Shown piece after piece: positions 9,071 to 16,535 of a stretch of 64,000 bases of DNA. How positions within the stretch are numbered: the first letter of the stretch is position 1; each line of letters begins with the position of its first letter. The notes beneath the pieces were generated by a model that saw only the letters and a list, made by a program, of their open reading frames with translations, had not been told where the DNA came from and did no database searches. The position numbers and the translations under genes are program-made. The stretch spans positions 124,001 to 188,000 of the forward strand of contig NZ_JAQQPS010000003.1 of NCBI RefSeq assembly GCF_036688685.1, read 5' to 3'. Origin of the DNA: JALYUM01 sp036688685. GTDB taxonomy: Bacteria; Pseudomonadota; Gammaproteobacteria; Burkholderiales; Burkholderiaceae_D.

Positions 9071-10845
9071 CAATTCGTCTCCTCGACCAAGTCTTCCGGC
9101 AGGATGATATCGGTAATCGTGGAATCGGGCGGGATGTTTTCGGCGCGCAGCGCGTTGGCTGCCAGCGCGGCGAAAGTCGGCGCGGCCACACCGCCACCGG
9201 TGTGAATGGCGCCGGTCGGGTCGTCGATCATCACGGCGATAACGAAGCGAGGATTCGACATCGGCGCAATGCCGGCGAACGAGCCGACGTACTGGGTCTG
9301 CGAATAGCGACCGTTGATGACCTTTTGTGCGGTGCCGGTCTTGCCACCGACGCGGTAACCGGGAATTTGCGCCTGGCGCGCGGTGCCGCCCGGCAGGACG
9401 ACGGATTCGAGCATGGCGCGCATCTGCTTGGCCGTGGTCGGCGAGATGATCTGCTGGCCAACCGGCTGATGATTCACCTTCTGGAACGACAGGGGAATCA
9501 TGTCGCCGTCGCGCGCGAAAATCATGTAGGAACGGGCCAGTTGCAGCAGCGAGACCGAAATACCCTGGCCGAACGACATATTGGCCTGCTCCACCGGACG
9601 CCACGATTTGTACGGGCGCACGCGGCCGGCCACGGCGCCTGGAAAGCCAAAGCGCGGTGCCTGCCCGAAACCGAGCTTGGTGAACATGTTCCACATTTCT
9701 TCGGCCGGCATGCCCAGTGCAATCTTCGAGACGCCGATATTCGACGACTTCTGGATGATTGTCGATACATCGATCACGCCGTTATGGTGCGTATCGCGGA
9801 TCGGCTTGTCGCCGACCATCATGCGACCATTGCCGGTGTCGATCATGGTGGTCGGTTTCACGCGGCCGGTGTCGAGCGCCAGCGCCACGGTGAACGGCTT
9901 CAGGGTGGAACCCGGCTCGAAGGTATCGGTGATGACGCGGTTGCGCAGCTGCTCGCCGGTGAGTTTCGAGCGGTCGTTCGGGTCGTAGGTCGGCCAGTTG
10001 GCCAGCGCCAGCACTTCGCCGGTGTGCACGTCCAGCACCACCGCAGCGCCGGCCTTGGCGTGGAATTTCTCGACTGCGTTCTTGACGCTGGTGAACGCGA
10101 TGTATTGCAGCTTGCTGTCGACCGACAGGGTGATGTCGCGGCCATCATGCGGCTCGCGCGACAGACCGACGTCTTCGACGATGTGGCCGAGACGGTCCTT
10201 GATCACGCGGCGGCTGCCGACGGCGCCGACCAGCGCTTTTTGCTGCGCCAGTTCGATGCTCTCCTGGCCCACGTCTTCGACGCTGGTAAAGCCGACCAGG
10301 TGGGTCATGACTTCGCCCTGCGGATAGAAGCGCTTGTACTCCTTGCGCGTGTCGATGCCGTCGATTTTCAGCTTTTCGATCTCGGCAATCGTATCCATCT
10401 CGACCTGGCGCTTGAGGTAGACAAAGGTGCGGTCCGAATCGAGTTTTTTGCGCAGGTCCACTTCGGGCATCTCGAGCAGCTTCGCCAGCGCCGTGATCTT
10501 CGCTGGCGGCGAGGCCAGCACATCATCGGGAATCGCCCACACGGCTTTCACCGGCAGCGACGAAGCGAGCACCTGGCCGTTGCGGTCCATGATCTTGCCG
10601 CGCGTGGCGGGCAATTCGAGCGTGCGCTCATAACGGCTCTTGCCCTGCTGCTGCAGGAACTGGGTACTCATGCCCTGCAGCCACACGGCGCGCAGGCCAA
10701 GTGCGGCAAAAGCCGCGAACAGGACCACCAGCACCAGGCGCGAACGCCAGTTGGGCAGGCGCACGGCCAGCACCGGGCTTTTCGAAAAGGCGACGCCTTT
10801 CGAGGCGGCCACGCGCGCATTGGTCTGATGGGTGCCGCGCTTCAT
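9070..10845 (-). CDS. ftsI: Septal peptidoglycan transpeptidase FtsI (PBP3)
   Basis: Class B penicillin-binding protein cross-linking septal peptidoglycan. The 591-residue protein has a cytoplasmic N-terminus, one membrane anchor (about residues 30-52), a pedestal domain (RGKIMDRNG at about 82) and a transpeptidase domain with all three catalytic motifs: STLK in EPGSTLKPF (about 315), SSN in KSSNIGVSK (about 367) and KTG in GGKTGTAQK (about 500). It overlaps ftsL by four bases and murE by one. SEDS partner FtsW is in the same operon. Confidence 0.96.
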   Translation of the reverse strand: MKRGTHQTNARVAASKGVAFSKSPVLAVRLPNWRSRLVLVVLFAAFAALGLRAVWLQGMSTQFLQQQGKSRYERTLELPATRGKIMDRNGQVLASSLPVKAVWAIPDDVLASPPAKITALAKLLEMPEVDLRKKLDSDRTFVYLKRQVEMDTIAEIEKLKIDGIDTRKEYKRFYPQGEVMTHLVGFTSVEDVGQESIELAQQKALVGAVGSRRVIKDRLGHIVEDVGLSREPHDGRDITLSVDSKLQYIAFTSVKNAVEKFHAKAGAAVVLDVHTGEVLALANWPTYDPNDRSKLTGEQLRNRVITDTFEPGSTLKPFTVALALDTGRVKPTTMIDTGNGRMMVGDKPIRDTHHNGVIDVSTIIQKSSNIGVSKIALGMPAEEMWNMFTKLGFGQAPRFGFPGAVAGRVRPYKSWRPVEQANMSFGQGISVSLLQLARSYMIFARDGDMIPLSFQKVNHQPVGQQIISPTTAKQMRAMLESVVLPGGTARQAQIPGYRVGGKTGTAQKVINGRYSQTQYVGSFAGIAPMSNPRFVIAVMIDDPTGAIHTGGGVAAPTFAALAANALRAENIPPDSTITDIILPEDLVEETN

Positions 10846-11114
10846 TTGGCCCCTTCGGTCAGGTACTGGGTGCGCGCAGGCGTGAGCGGCGTCATGTCCA
10901 GGTCGGTGCGCGCGATCTGTTCGATGCGTTCGTTCTTGCCGAGGGTCGACTGGTCCAGTTGCAGCTGCGACCAGTCGATGTCGAGCTGGCGGGCCTGAGC
11001 CTGATAGCGTTCGAGTTCAATGAACAAATGGCGCGCCTGATAGCGCGCGTTGACGAGCGAGAGCGCGCTGATCACCAGCAAGGCGGTCAGGATGATGGTC
11101 AACTTGCCGGTCAT
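10842..11114 (-). CDS. ftsL: Cell division protein FtsL
   Basis: Small bitopic divisome protein linking FtsB/FtsQ to FtsI/FtsW. The 90-residue product has an N-terminal membrane helix (about residues 5-22) followed by a periplasmic segment with heptad-like hydrophobic spacing (RHLFIELERYQAQARQLD) consistent with the FtsL coiled coil. Sequence conservation in FtsL is low, so the call rests largely on size, topology and position between rsmH and ftsI, with four-base overlaps on both sides. Confidence 0.9.
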   Translation of the reverse strand: MTGKLTIILTALLVISALSLVNARYQARHLFIELERYQAQARQLDIDWSQLQLDQSTLGKNERIEQIARTDLDMTPLTPARTQYLTEGAK

Positions 11115-12070
11115 GCGCGGGGCTCCAGACGCTCGGCGACGCGCAGCACGGCCGAGCGCGAGCGCGGGTTCGCATCGACTTCTTCAGCCGAAGGTTTGAT
11201 CTTTGCGATCAGTTTCATCAAAGGCTGCGGCAAATCGACCGCGCGGATCGGCAGGCGCCGGTCGGGCTGCGGGAGGTTCACTTTCGACGCCATGAACTGC
11301 TTGACCATGCGGTCTTCCAGCGAATGAAAACTGATCACCGACAGGCGCGCGCCGGGGGCCAGCATCGCGTAGGCTGCGCTCAGTCCTGCCTCAAGGTCTT
11401 CAAGCTCTTTATTGATGAAAATCCGGATAGCCTGAAAGGTACGGGTGGCCGGATCCTTGCCCTTTTCCCGAGTCTTGACCGCGCCTGCCACGATTGCGGC
11501 AAGCTGTCGTGTGCCTGAAATTGGTTCGATTGCCCGGCTAGCAACAACCGCCTTTGCAATCTGAAAAGCAAACCGTTCTTCCCCATAATCCCGTATCACC
11601 TTTTCCAATGTTTGTTCGGGCACGGTCGCCAGCCACGCGGCTGCCGATACACCCCGGGTGGTGTCCATCCGCATGTCGAGCGGACCGTCATTGCGGAAAC
11701 TGAAACCGCGCGTCGCGTCGTCCACCTGCGGTGAGGAGATGCCCAGATCGAGCAGGATGCCGTCCACTTGCGTGATGCCATGTTCGGCGAGCGACTCGCG
11801 CATGGTGGCGAACGAGTCGTGGACAATTGCAAAGCGGTCGTCGTTGATCTGCGCCGCAGTAGCAATGGCCTGGGTGTCCTTATCAAAGCCGATCAGCCGG
11901 CCCTTGCTGGACAAACGGGAAAGAATCAGGCGGCTGTGGCCACCGCGCCCGAAGGTGCCATCTATATAGATACCGTCGGCGCGCGCGCCGGTAATGTCGA
12001 GCGCATCGACTGCTTCATCGAGCAGCACGGTGCGATGCTGGTAGTCAGACATCGTGGTCAAGGTCGTCAC
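11111..12070 (-). CDS. rsmH: 16S rRNA (cytosine(1402)-N(4))-methyltransferase
   Basis: SAM-dependent methyltransferase (MraW) modifying C1402 in the ribosomal P site. The 319-residue protein has HRTVLLDEAVDAL near the N-terminus, the SAM loop DGTFGRGGHS (about 38-47), LLDLGISSPQVDDA (about 105) and SFHSLEDRMVK (about 245). I prefer the GTG at 12070: a GAGG sequence lies about six bases upstream, formed partly by the mraZ stop, while the ATG six codons later has no visible ribosome site. First gene after mraZ. Confidence 0.96.
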   Translation of the reverse strand: MTTLTTMSDYQHRTVLLDEAVDALDITGARADGIYIDGTFGRGGHSRLILSRLSSKGRLIGFDKDTQAIATAAQINDDRFAIVHDSFATMRESLAEHGITQVDGILLDLGISSPQVDDATRGFSFRNDGPLDMRMDTTRGVSAAAWLATVPEQTLEKVIRDYGEERFAFQIAKAVVASRAIEPISGTRQLAAIVAGAVKTREKGKDPATRTFQAIRIFINKELEDLEAGLSAAYAMLAPGARLSVISFHSLEDRMVKQFMASKVNLPQPDRRLPIRAVDLPQPLMKLIAKIKPSAEEVDANPRSRSAVLRVAERLEPRA

Positions 12071-12076
12071 GTTGCC

Positions 12077-12505
12077 TCAGAAAGAAAAATTGGAAAGAAC
12101 ATCCGGCATGCCGCCGGCAATGGCTTGCTGCTCGCTGGCAGCGAGGCGGGTGGCATCCCAGATCTCGAAGTGGGTGCCCATACCGAGCATCATCACTTCA
12201 CGCTCCAGCCCCACCGCAGCGCGCAGTTCAGGCGAAATCAGGACGCGCCCGGCGCCGTCCATGTCGACATCGCAGGCGTTACCGAGATAAATACGTTGCC
12301 ACGCACGGGCCGCGATCGGCCATGCGACAATCTTCTCGCGCTGGGTTTCCCACACGGCGCGGGGGAAGAACAGCAGGCAACCGGCGGGGTCGCGGGTCAG
12401 TGTCAGGCGTCCTTCGCATTCGATTCCGAGGGCGTCACGGTGCTTGGCGGGGATCGACATCCTGCCTTTCGCATCGAGATTGAGTGCTGACGCGCCTTGA
12501 AACAC
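12077..12505 (-). CDS. mraZ: Transcriptional regulator / division protein MraZ
   Basis: AbrB-fold DNA-binding protein that in E. coli represses its own dcw promoter through tandem TGGG-type repeats. The 142-residue product shows two SpoVT-AbrB-like halves: LDAKGRMSIPAKHRD (about 10-24) and MDGAGRVLISPELR (about 82-95). The start is a GTG (FQGASALNL follows); I see no in-frame ATG upstream and only a weak AGGTCAGGTC ribosome site. First gene of the operon, with four cognate boxes in its promoter region. Confidence 0.93.
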   Translation of the reverse strand: MFQGASALNLDAKGRMSIPAKHRDALGIECEGRLTLTRDPAGCLLFFPRAVWETQREKIVAWPIAARAWQRIYLGNACDVDMDGAGRVLISPELRAAVGLEREVMMLGMGTHFEIWDATRLAASEQQAIAGGMPDVLSNFSF

Positions 12506-12532
12506 GGGTTTTGACCTGACCTGGAATAGTTA

Positions 12533-12604
12533 ATTGTAGGAGCTTTAACGGGGGAACAACCGATTTCATCCCACATTTCGACACTTTTTCACACTGTTTC
12601 CCAC
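12533..12604 (-). promoter_or_regulatory. dcw operon promoter with four MraZ boxes
   Basis: On the minus strand upstream of mraZ there are four hexamers GTGGGA, GTGTGA, GTGTCG and GTGGGA at an exact 10-base period (12604 to 12569), each followed by a four-base spacer. This is the layout of MraZ operators, with perfect outer boxes and degenerate inner ones. A TACAAT -10 candidate sits at 12538-12533, about 28 bases upstream of the mraZ GTG; I cannot assign a convincing -35. Box identity follows from known MraZ sites; actual binding is inferred. Confidence 0.75.
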
Positions 12605-12845
12605 TTTAGATGAGTCCATCTGGCGGGTCAAGGGAATTCATGCATGGCAAAATCGAAATTTTCTAATGAAGTCAATGACTTAGCGCTCTTCGTTGAAGCT
12701 GGGTCAAGTTAAAATCCCGCGCAAAGTCAGGCACTTAGCGTTGACAGTGAAAGTGCAGTCTCAGCTATTCAAGCCGCATGCGTACTTTCTGCGTGACAAT
12801 AAATACAATGGATGGGTCGTTTGGCCGCAACGGGCCGGGGATTTG
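12605..12845. other. Intergenic stretch between fic and the dcw promoter
   Basis: This stretch completes a non-coding interval of about 340 bases. I see no convincing gene. Two imperfect copies of a GTCA...cTTAGCG motif lie about 60 bases apart (near 12670-12687 and 12726-12742), but no terminator with a T-tract follows fic. AT content is somewhat higher than in flanking genes. Readthrough from fic into mraZ cannot be excluded. Confidence 0.4.
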
Positions 12846-14396
12846 TTACGGAAAGTCAGTTTTTATGGACTGAGAGGTCGCCATGCCGGCGAGCGCCTCG
12901 AATGCTTCTTGATAAGCCAACTCGATGCGGGCCAATTCATCGTCGCTGATTTCCCTGAACAGCGCGCGCCTGGCTTTGGCAAGCGCGCCCTTATTTTGGT
13001 ACAGCAGCTTGATGATCAGGTCGAGCCGCGCATTCGGCATGTCGACGATGTCGCGGATCGACACTTTGACCAGGTCGTAAGCACGGATGAACAAGATCTC
13101 TGAAACAAGTTCAGTGCTGATGGTTTGTTCCACCGCGTGCAGCAGATAGGCCACCTGCGCCGTCAGGTCGGGGTAGCGCCAGCTTCCTTCCGCTTGATCC
13201 GGGTTCGTCACCGTCAACTGCTCGTCGTCATCCATGGCGATCCGGACCACGGCGCGCAGCGGCCTGGAAAACGCTTCGAGGGCACGGTCGTAGTCTTGCG
13301 GATGATGCAGCATCCAGGCCGATACCGGCAATACCATGCCATCCGGGACCACCCCGTCGCGACCGAGTACATCGTGGATCAGGTAACGGTGGATGCGGCC
13401 ATTGCCATCTTCAAACGGGTGGATGAACACCAGGCCAAACGCTATCAATGCGGCGCGTACGACAGGGTGCACGCCCTGGGTTTTGCTGGCACAGTCGAAC
13501 AGTCCGGCCATCAGGTCGGCGACCATGGCACCCGGCGGGCAGACGTAATGCACGATGGGGGACCTGCCGGGCATCGATTCGCCGACATAGTTCTGCCAGT
13601 CGCGGTAGCCGTGCTGCGCATAACGCGGCTCCACGATGAGGTTCTGCAAACCGCTCAGCCACGGTTCCGACAGCACGTCACCTAGTGCGGCCTTGCCGGC
13701 ATCGCGCAGTGCGCGCACAAAACGCTGCTCCCGATCCGGCGTCGGCGTTTCACGCTCGATGTCGTACGAAGACCTGGTTTCCTTGAAATACAGGTAATCG
13801 ACTGCGCGCTGAAACAATGCCGGCTCCACCGTGGCCTTGAAGGCTTGCAGGCGCGATCCGAAATCGGCATCGAGCAACGCTGCCACTGCGGGCACCTTGC
13901 GCACCATCGGACAAAACCGCGCGGTCCCGAGCAGGTTGTCATTGATATGCCAGCGCACGCTTTTTGCCGGTCGCACGGCCACCACGTACCTGCCAGGATC
14001 GAGCAGGTCCACATAGGGGCCGCCGATCGCCACGGGCAGGTCGAGTTGCACGCCCATCAGAAATTCAAACAAGTAACCGAGCTGGCGCGCGTACTTGCCA
14101 TTCGGCTGGAGGGCGACGTATTGCACCATGCGCCCTGCGCCAAGTTTGCCGAAGGTCTGGCGCAGGATATCCAGGTTGAGGTCATCGTACTTGAGCGCGA
14201 AAACGAGATGATCGAAAACGTCCTCACCCGGCCAGTAATTGGGCTGAAACACTTTCAGCACTACCCCGGGCTGTGCCGTATCGAGGCGGGCGCGGGCGCC
14301 GATCGACGACGCGTGCGATAGTGGCATCGTGGCGAGCGAGCAGGTTTTGACAAGCCACGCATACCCAACCGGCCGATCGTTCGATTCCGCCTTCAT
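12846..14396 (-). CDS. Fic family protein (putative AMP transferase)
   Basis: Fic-domain proteins usually transfer AMP from ATP to target hydroxyls. The 516-residue product carries a full active-site motif HPFEDGNGRIHR near residue 322 (catalytic His, phosphate-binding GNGR). About 110 residues upstream, SSYDIER resembles the inhibitory (S/T)xxxE(G/N) helix of class II Fic proteins, but with Arg instead of Gly/Asn. The N-terminal 200 residues form a separate domain I do not recognise; the C-terminal 100 residues (IRDIVDMPNAR onward) match the tail often seen in long Fic proteins. No adjacent small antitoxin is visible. The start lies just after a repeat array that probably controls it. Targets unknown. 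Confidence 0.85.
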   Translation of the reverse strand: MKAESNDRPVGYAWLVKTCSLATMPLSHASSIGARARLDTAQPGVVLKVFQPNYWPGEDVFDHLVFALKYDDLNLDILRQTFGKLGAGRMVQYVALQPNGKYARQLGYLFEFLMGVQLDLPVAIGGPYVDLLDPGRYVVAVRPAKSVRWHINDNLLGTARFCPMVRKVPAVAALLDADFGSRLQAFKATVEPALFQRAVDYLYFKETRSSYDIERETPTPDREQRFVRALRDAGKAALGDVLSEPWLSGLQNLIVEPRYAQHGYRDWQNYVGESMPGRSPIVHYVCPPGAMVADLMAGLFDCASKTQGVHPVVRAALIAFGLVFIHPFEDGNGRIHRYLIHDVLGRDGVVPDGMVLPVSAWMLHHPQDYDRALEAFSRPLRAVVRIAMDDDEQLTVTNPDQAEGSWRYPDLTAQVAYLLHAVEQTISTELVSEILFIRAYDLVKVSIRDIVDMPNARLDLIIKLLYQNKGALAKARRALFREISDDELARIELAYQEAFEALAGMATSQSIKTDFP

Positions 14397-14398
14397 GT

Positions 14399-14493
14399 CT
14401 GCACCAAAACGTTTAGAAGAGACCTAGTCTTGCATGAAAACGTGTGCGAGGGACTGGAAACATGCAATATTCTAGAAGATTGCATGAAAACGT
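14399..14493 (-). promoter_or_regulatory. Operator-like repeat array upstream of fic
   Basis: On the minus strand, the motif ACGTTTTnnTGCA occurs three times in direct orientation: 14493-14481, 14443-14431 (with exact 14-base extension TTGCATGAAAACGT on the plus strand at 14430-14443 and 14480-14493) and 14412-14400, the last directly before the fic ATG. An inverted related copy (ATTGCATGTTTC) is at 14468-14457, and a TTCTAGAA palindrome lies near 14475. The array covers the whole putative promoter and leader, as expected for a tightly repressed gene. The binding protein is unknown. Confidence 0.6.
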
Positions 14494-14641
14494 TTAATTT
14501 GGATCGAATGTGCCGGTACCGTCATTCCGTGATCCGCGCGGGCGGACCACTGCCCGAACAGGCCGCTGGAGATGACTTTTGCATGCGCCGGCTATGCAGC
14601 TGACGGCAAGCAGCGTATGCCCGCTGCCTGTGTGAATATAA

Positions 14642-14988
14642 GTGTGAAGCAGGCCGATAGGCCGGATTTTGTTACGGCAGTGTCTCGCAACACCGCTATG
14701 ACAGCCATTCCTCTAGGCGCAAAATTACTCCTGCGCTCAAGCTCCCTACCCGCACGCTCCGCGAGCCGCCTCAACGCGTGCCTATTTGGGATTGCTCCAG
14801 GTGGAGGTTACCGCGTTTCACCGTAACTAAATACGCTCGTCTCTGTGGCCCTATTCCTCGCCTTGTACACCAGCTTGCGCCGGTGCTTTCGGCGGACGGC
14901 CGTTAACCGTCACCCTGCTCTATGGAGTCCGGACCTTCCTCCCGCCGACGCATTACACGCCAGCCAGCGACTGTCTGGCCTGCTTCAC
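14642..14988 (-). ncRNA. rnpB: RNase P RNA, bacterial type A
   Basis: Catalytic RNA of RNase P, which matures tRNA 5' ends. On the minus strand I recognise GGAAGGTCCGGACTCCAT (about 14942-14925; canonical GAGGAAAGTCCGG region), AGCAGGGTGACGG, ACAGAGACGAG (about 14846-14836), CCTCCACCTGGAGCAA and AAATAGG (about 14808-14780), and AGAGGAATGGCTGTC close to the 3' end. The ends pair as P1: 5' GAAGCAGGCC with 3' GGCCTGCTTC, which sets the limits to within a few bases. Length of about 345 nt is normal. It sits between the RES toxin gene and fic, all on the same strand. Confidence 0.93.
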
Positions 14989-14994
14989 CCGAAC

Positions 14995-15000
14995 ATTGTA
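14995..15000 (-). promoter_or_regulatory. rnpB -10 element
   Basis: TACAAT on the minus strand, seven bases upstream of the predicted RNase P RNA 5' end, is correctly placed for a sigma-70 -10 box. No clear -35 at 16-18 bases. It lies in the short gap after the RES gene, so rnpB probably has its own promoter but could also receive readthrough. Confidence 0.55.
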
Positions 15001-15038
15001 ACCGCTATAGTGCGTTTTAGCACCAAACCCGGCCAGAC

Positions 15039-15512
15039 TTAGACGCGATGGTCGTAGACGAATTGCCGAACGCGTCCGGTCGTGATCAAGGCCGCGTCGG
15101 AATGGGCCGGATTGATCAACACATTGTCTTCCTCGTTGATGATTACCGACGGCACCACCAGCAGTGCTGAAGCACCGCCCGCCAACCAGGCTGAGCCAAT
15201 CGAACGAGAGATCATGCCTTCGGGAACGACATTCCAGCCGACCGGCAAAGGACGGGGCGTCACCACGCGCGCCGCCCACAGCGCGTCCGGCACGTCGATG
15301 CGCACCAGAATACGGTTCCACGGCAGCAGCATCCCTTTTGCGAAGTGGGCGCGGGTTTCCCAGGCCGCCAGAGAAATCGATGTCGCAGCGTAGGTCACGT
15401 GCTCGCCGGCGTGGTTCCAGCGCGACCCGCCGCTGGCGGCTCCCTTGCCGGCCATGTCTTCGGCTGTGTAGCTGGTGGTGTCCGAGGCGATGCGCCACAG
15501 GCTGACCGTCAT
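15039..15512 (-). CDS. RES-domain toxin of a RES/Xre toxin-antitoxin system
   Basis: RES toxins inactivate cellular NAD+ (MbcT/ParT family). The 157-residue protein matches the family in length and layout: N-terminal LWRIASDT, GGSRWNHAGEHVTYAATS (residues about 28-45, conserved Arg and Tyr), AAWETRAHF, and the C-terminal block SAWLAGGASALLVVPSVI followed by NVLINPAH. The start overlaps the upstream antitoxin stop by four bases (ATGA), the normal antitoxin-first order. Stop is only about 50 bases from the rnpB 5' end. All recognisable motifs look intact, so I infer an active toxin. Confidence 0.9.
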   Translation of the reverse strand: MTVSLWRIASDTTSYTAEDMAGKGAASGGSRWNHAGEHVTYAATSISLAAWETRAHFAKGMLLPWNRILVRIDVPDALWAARVVTPRPLPVGWNVVPEGMISRSIGSAWLAGGASALLVVPSVIINEEDNVLINPAHSDAALITTGRVRQFVYDHRV

Positions 15513-16105
15513 GCTGCCAGCCCGCCGCGCATACGCTCCAGTACTTGCTCAACCGCGCGCTGGCCTTCGGGATTGCGTAACATGTCGGCCGGCGTTTTGT
15601 TCCCCAGTTCAGGCAGCGTTTCATGGACCCAGCGCGCAAACCAACCTTCCAGATCAAATGTTTTCATCTGCTCCGGGTCACCGCTCTCGTCCAGCATCCT
15701 GCGCAAGGTGGCCAGCAGGCGCAAGTAGGCCATGATGCGATGCCCGGCAACGTCAGGCAACGGCCTGTTGGCCGCTTCGTTGCGCACAAAGGTCGTCTGC
15801 GACACACCAGCCAAGCCCATGATCACGGAAGCCGGTTCGCCGGTGGCCTTGGCAATCAGCTTGACGACGTCGGTTGGCACCCCGGCTTCCACCGCGTCGT
15901 ACAGCTGAACGCCGGGCGCCTCGCGCACCCGCTCCACCAGCGCCCTCAGCTGAAACAGCGCGGTTTTTCCAACACTTCCGGCCGGCCCGATTTGTTTGGC
16001 CCACAGAATATGCATCTTGCGTGCAGCGGGTTGCGTACGCTCCACGACGCCCTTTTCTGCCGGCCGACTCCGGAGCGGCACATTCATTTCACTCGTTGTG
16101 GCCAT
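15509..16105 (-). CDS. Xre/MbcA/ParS-type antitoxin of the RES system
   Basis: Antitoxin that binds and blocks the RES toxin and autoregulates the operon. I place the start at the ATG at 16105 (MATTSEMNVPLRSRP), giving 198 residues; the longer frame would begin upstream of the -10 box. The middle holds an Xre-like helix-turn-helix (DVVKLIAKATGEPASVIMGLAGVSQTTF split around residues 80-110), and the C-terminus (LEGWFARWVHETLPELGNKTPADML) is the DUF2384-type toxin-binding domain. The first 50 residues look disordered and are longer than in many homologues. Confidence 0.88.
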   Translation of the reverse strand: MATTSEMNVPLRSRPAEKGVVERTQPAARKMHILWAKQIGPAGSVGKTALFQLRALVERVREAPGVQLYDAVEAGVPTDVVKLIAKATGEPASVIMGLAGVSQTTFVRNEAANRPLPDVAGHRIMAYLRLLATLRRMLDESGDPEQMKTFDLEGWFARWVHETLPELGNKTPADMLRNPEGQRAVEQVLERMRGGLAA

Positions 16106-16113
16106 GCTGAAAC

Positions 16114-16155
16114 CCATTTGGTTAGATTGCGACATCCAAATGGTATTCCATAATA
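16114..16155 (-). promoter_or_regulatory. Promoter and palindromic operator of the RES/Xre operon
   Basis: CCATTTGG (16114-16121) and its exact reverse complement CCAAATGG (16136-16143) form an inverted repeat with a 14-base centre. A TATTAT -10 candidate lies at 16155-16150 on the minus strand, so the operator covers the start of transcription, an arrangement typical of autorepressed toxin-antitoxin operons. This also supports the antitoxin start at 16105. Binding by the antitoxin is inferred. Confidence 0.6.
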
Positions 16156-16490
16156 CGGCAAGGCTCAATATTTAATCGCGGTGGAGCCTCCTCGCGGGCA
16201 TCAGGCGTCCTGGCGGCTCGTGCACACTGCAAGGAGATGTTCATGTGCGTCCCCGCAAGCCCGCTCCAGGCAGACAGCGCCCCGCTGATCTGGACGGCAT
16301 GCCTGATCCTGATCGGCGTCACTTCGCGTTGACCACAAGAGCTAGGCTGCTTCGTGCCCACTCGCTCTGTCAGGCGACCGCTCTTATCCGATTCTTGTCA
16401 TCGGCTCGCAGTTGCGCTTCGCTGGGCGCACTGTGGTCATCTCGCGGCGGGACCTGCACCCGCAAGAGTGCGTCCATGCTGGCCGCACAC
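16156..16490. other. Intergenic region with no recognised gene
   Basis: About 335 bases between the toxin-antitoxin promoter and the terminator of the lipoprotein operon. Open frames here have no recognisable protein motif. The stretch around 16430-16465 superficially resembles a tRNA 3' end on the minus strand but lacks invariant T-loop bases. It may be degraded sequence. Confidence 0.4.
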
Positions 16491-16514
16491 GAAAAACGGC
16501 GCCCGCAGGCGCCG
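16491..16514 (-). terminator. Rho-independent terminator of the lipoprotein operon
   Basis: On the minus strand CGGCGCC-TGCG-GGCGCCG forms a perfect 7-bp GC stem with a 4-base loop, followed immediately by TTTTT. It lies 22 bases after the stop of the DUF799 gene and so closes the three-gene lipoprotein operon. Confidence 0.88.
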
Positions 16515-16535
16515 CTTATCGAATCCAGCCGACCA

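Noticed and set aside
7478..10998. Long plus-strand frames opposite murE and ftsI
   Set aside because: Mur ligase and PBP3 motifs on the minus strand are complete; the opposing frames lack domain content.
12670..12742. Two imperfect cTTAGCG repeats between fic and mraZ
   Set aside because: Only two degenerate copies without symmetry; could be chance in a 240-base stretch.
14399..14493. Repeat array before fic considered as a CRISPR or integron-type site
   Set aside because: Only three or four short copies with unequal spacing and no cas or integrase genes; it fits an operator array better.
16430..16466. tRNA 3'-end-like sequence on the minus strand (5-bp stem, 7-base loop, 7 bases, ACCA)
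   Set aside because: The T-loop lacks the invariant TTC and A58, and no matching 5' acceptor strand exists upstream. Not a tRNA; a tRNA remnant or attachment site is possible but unsupported.
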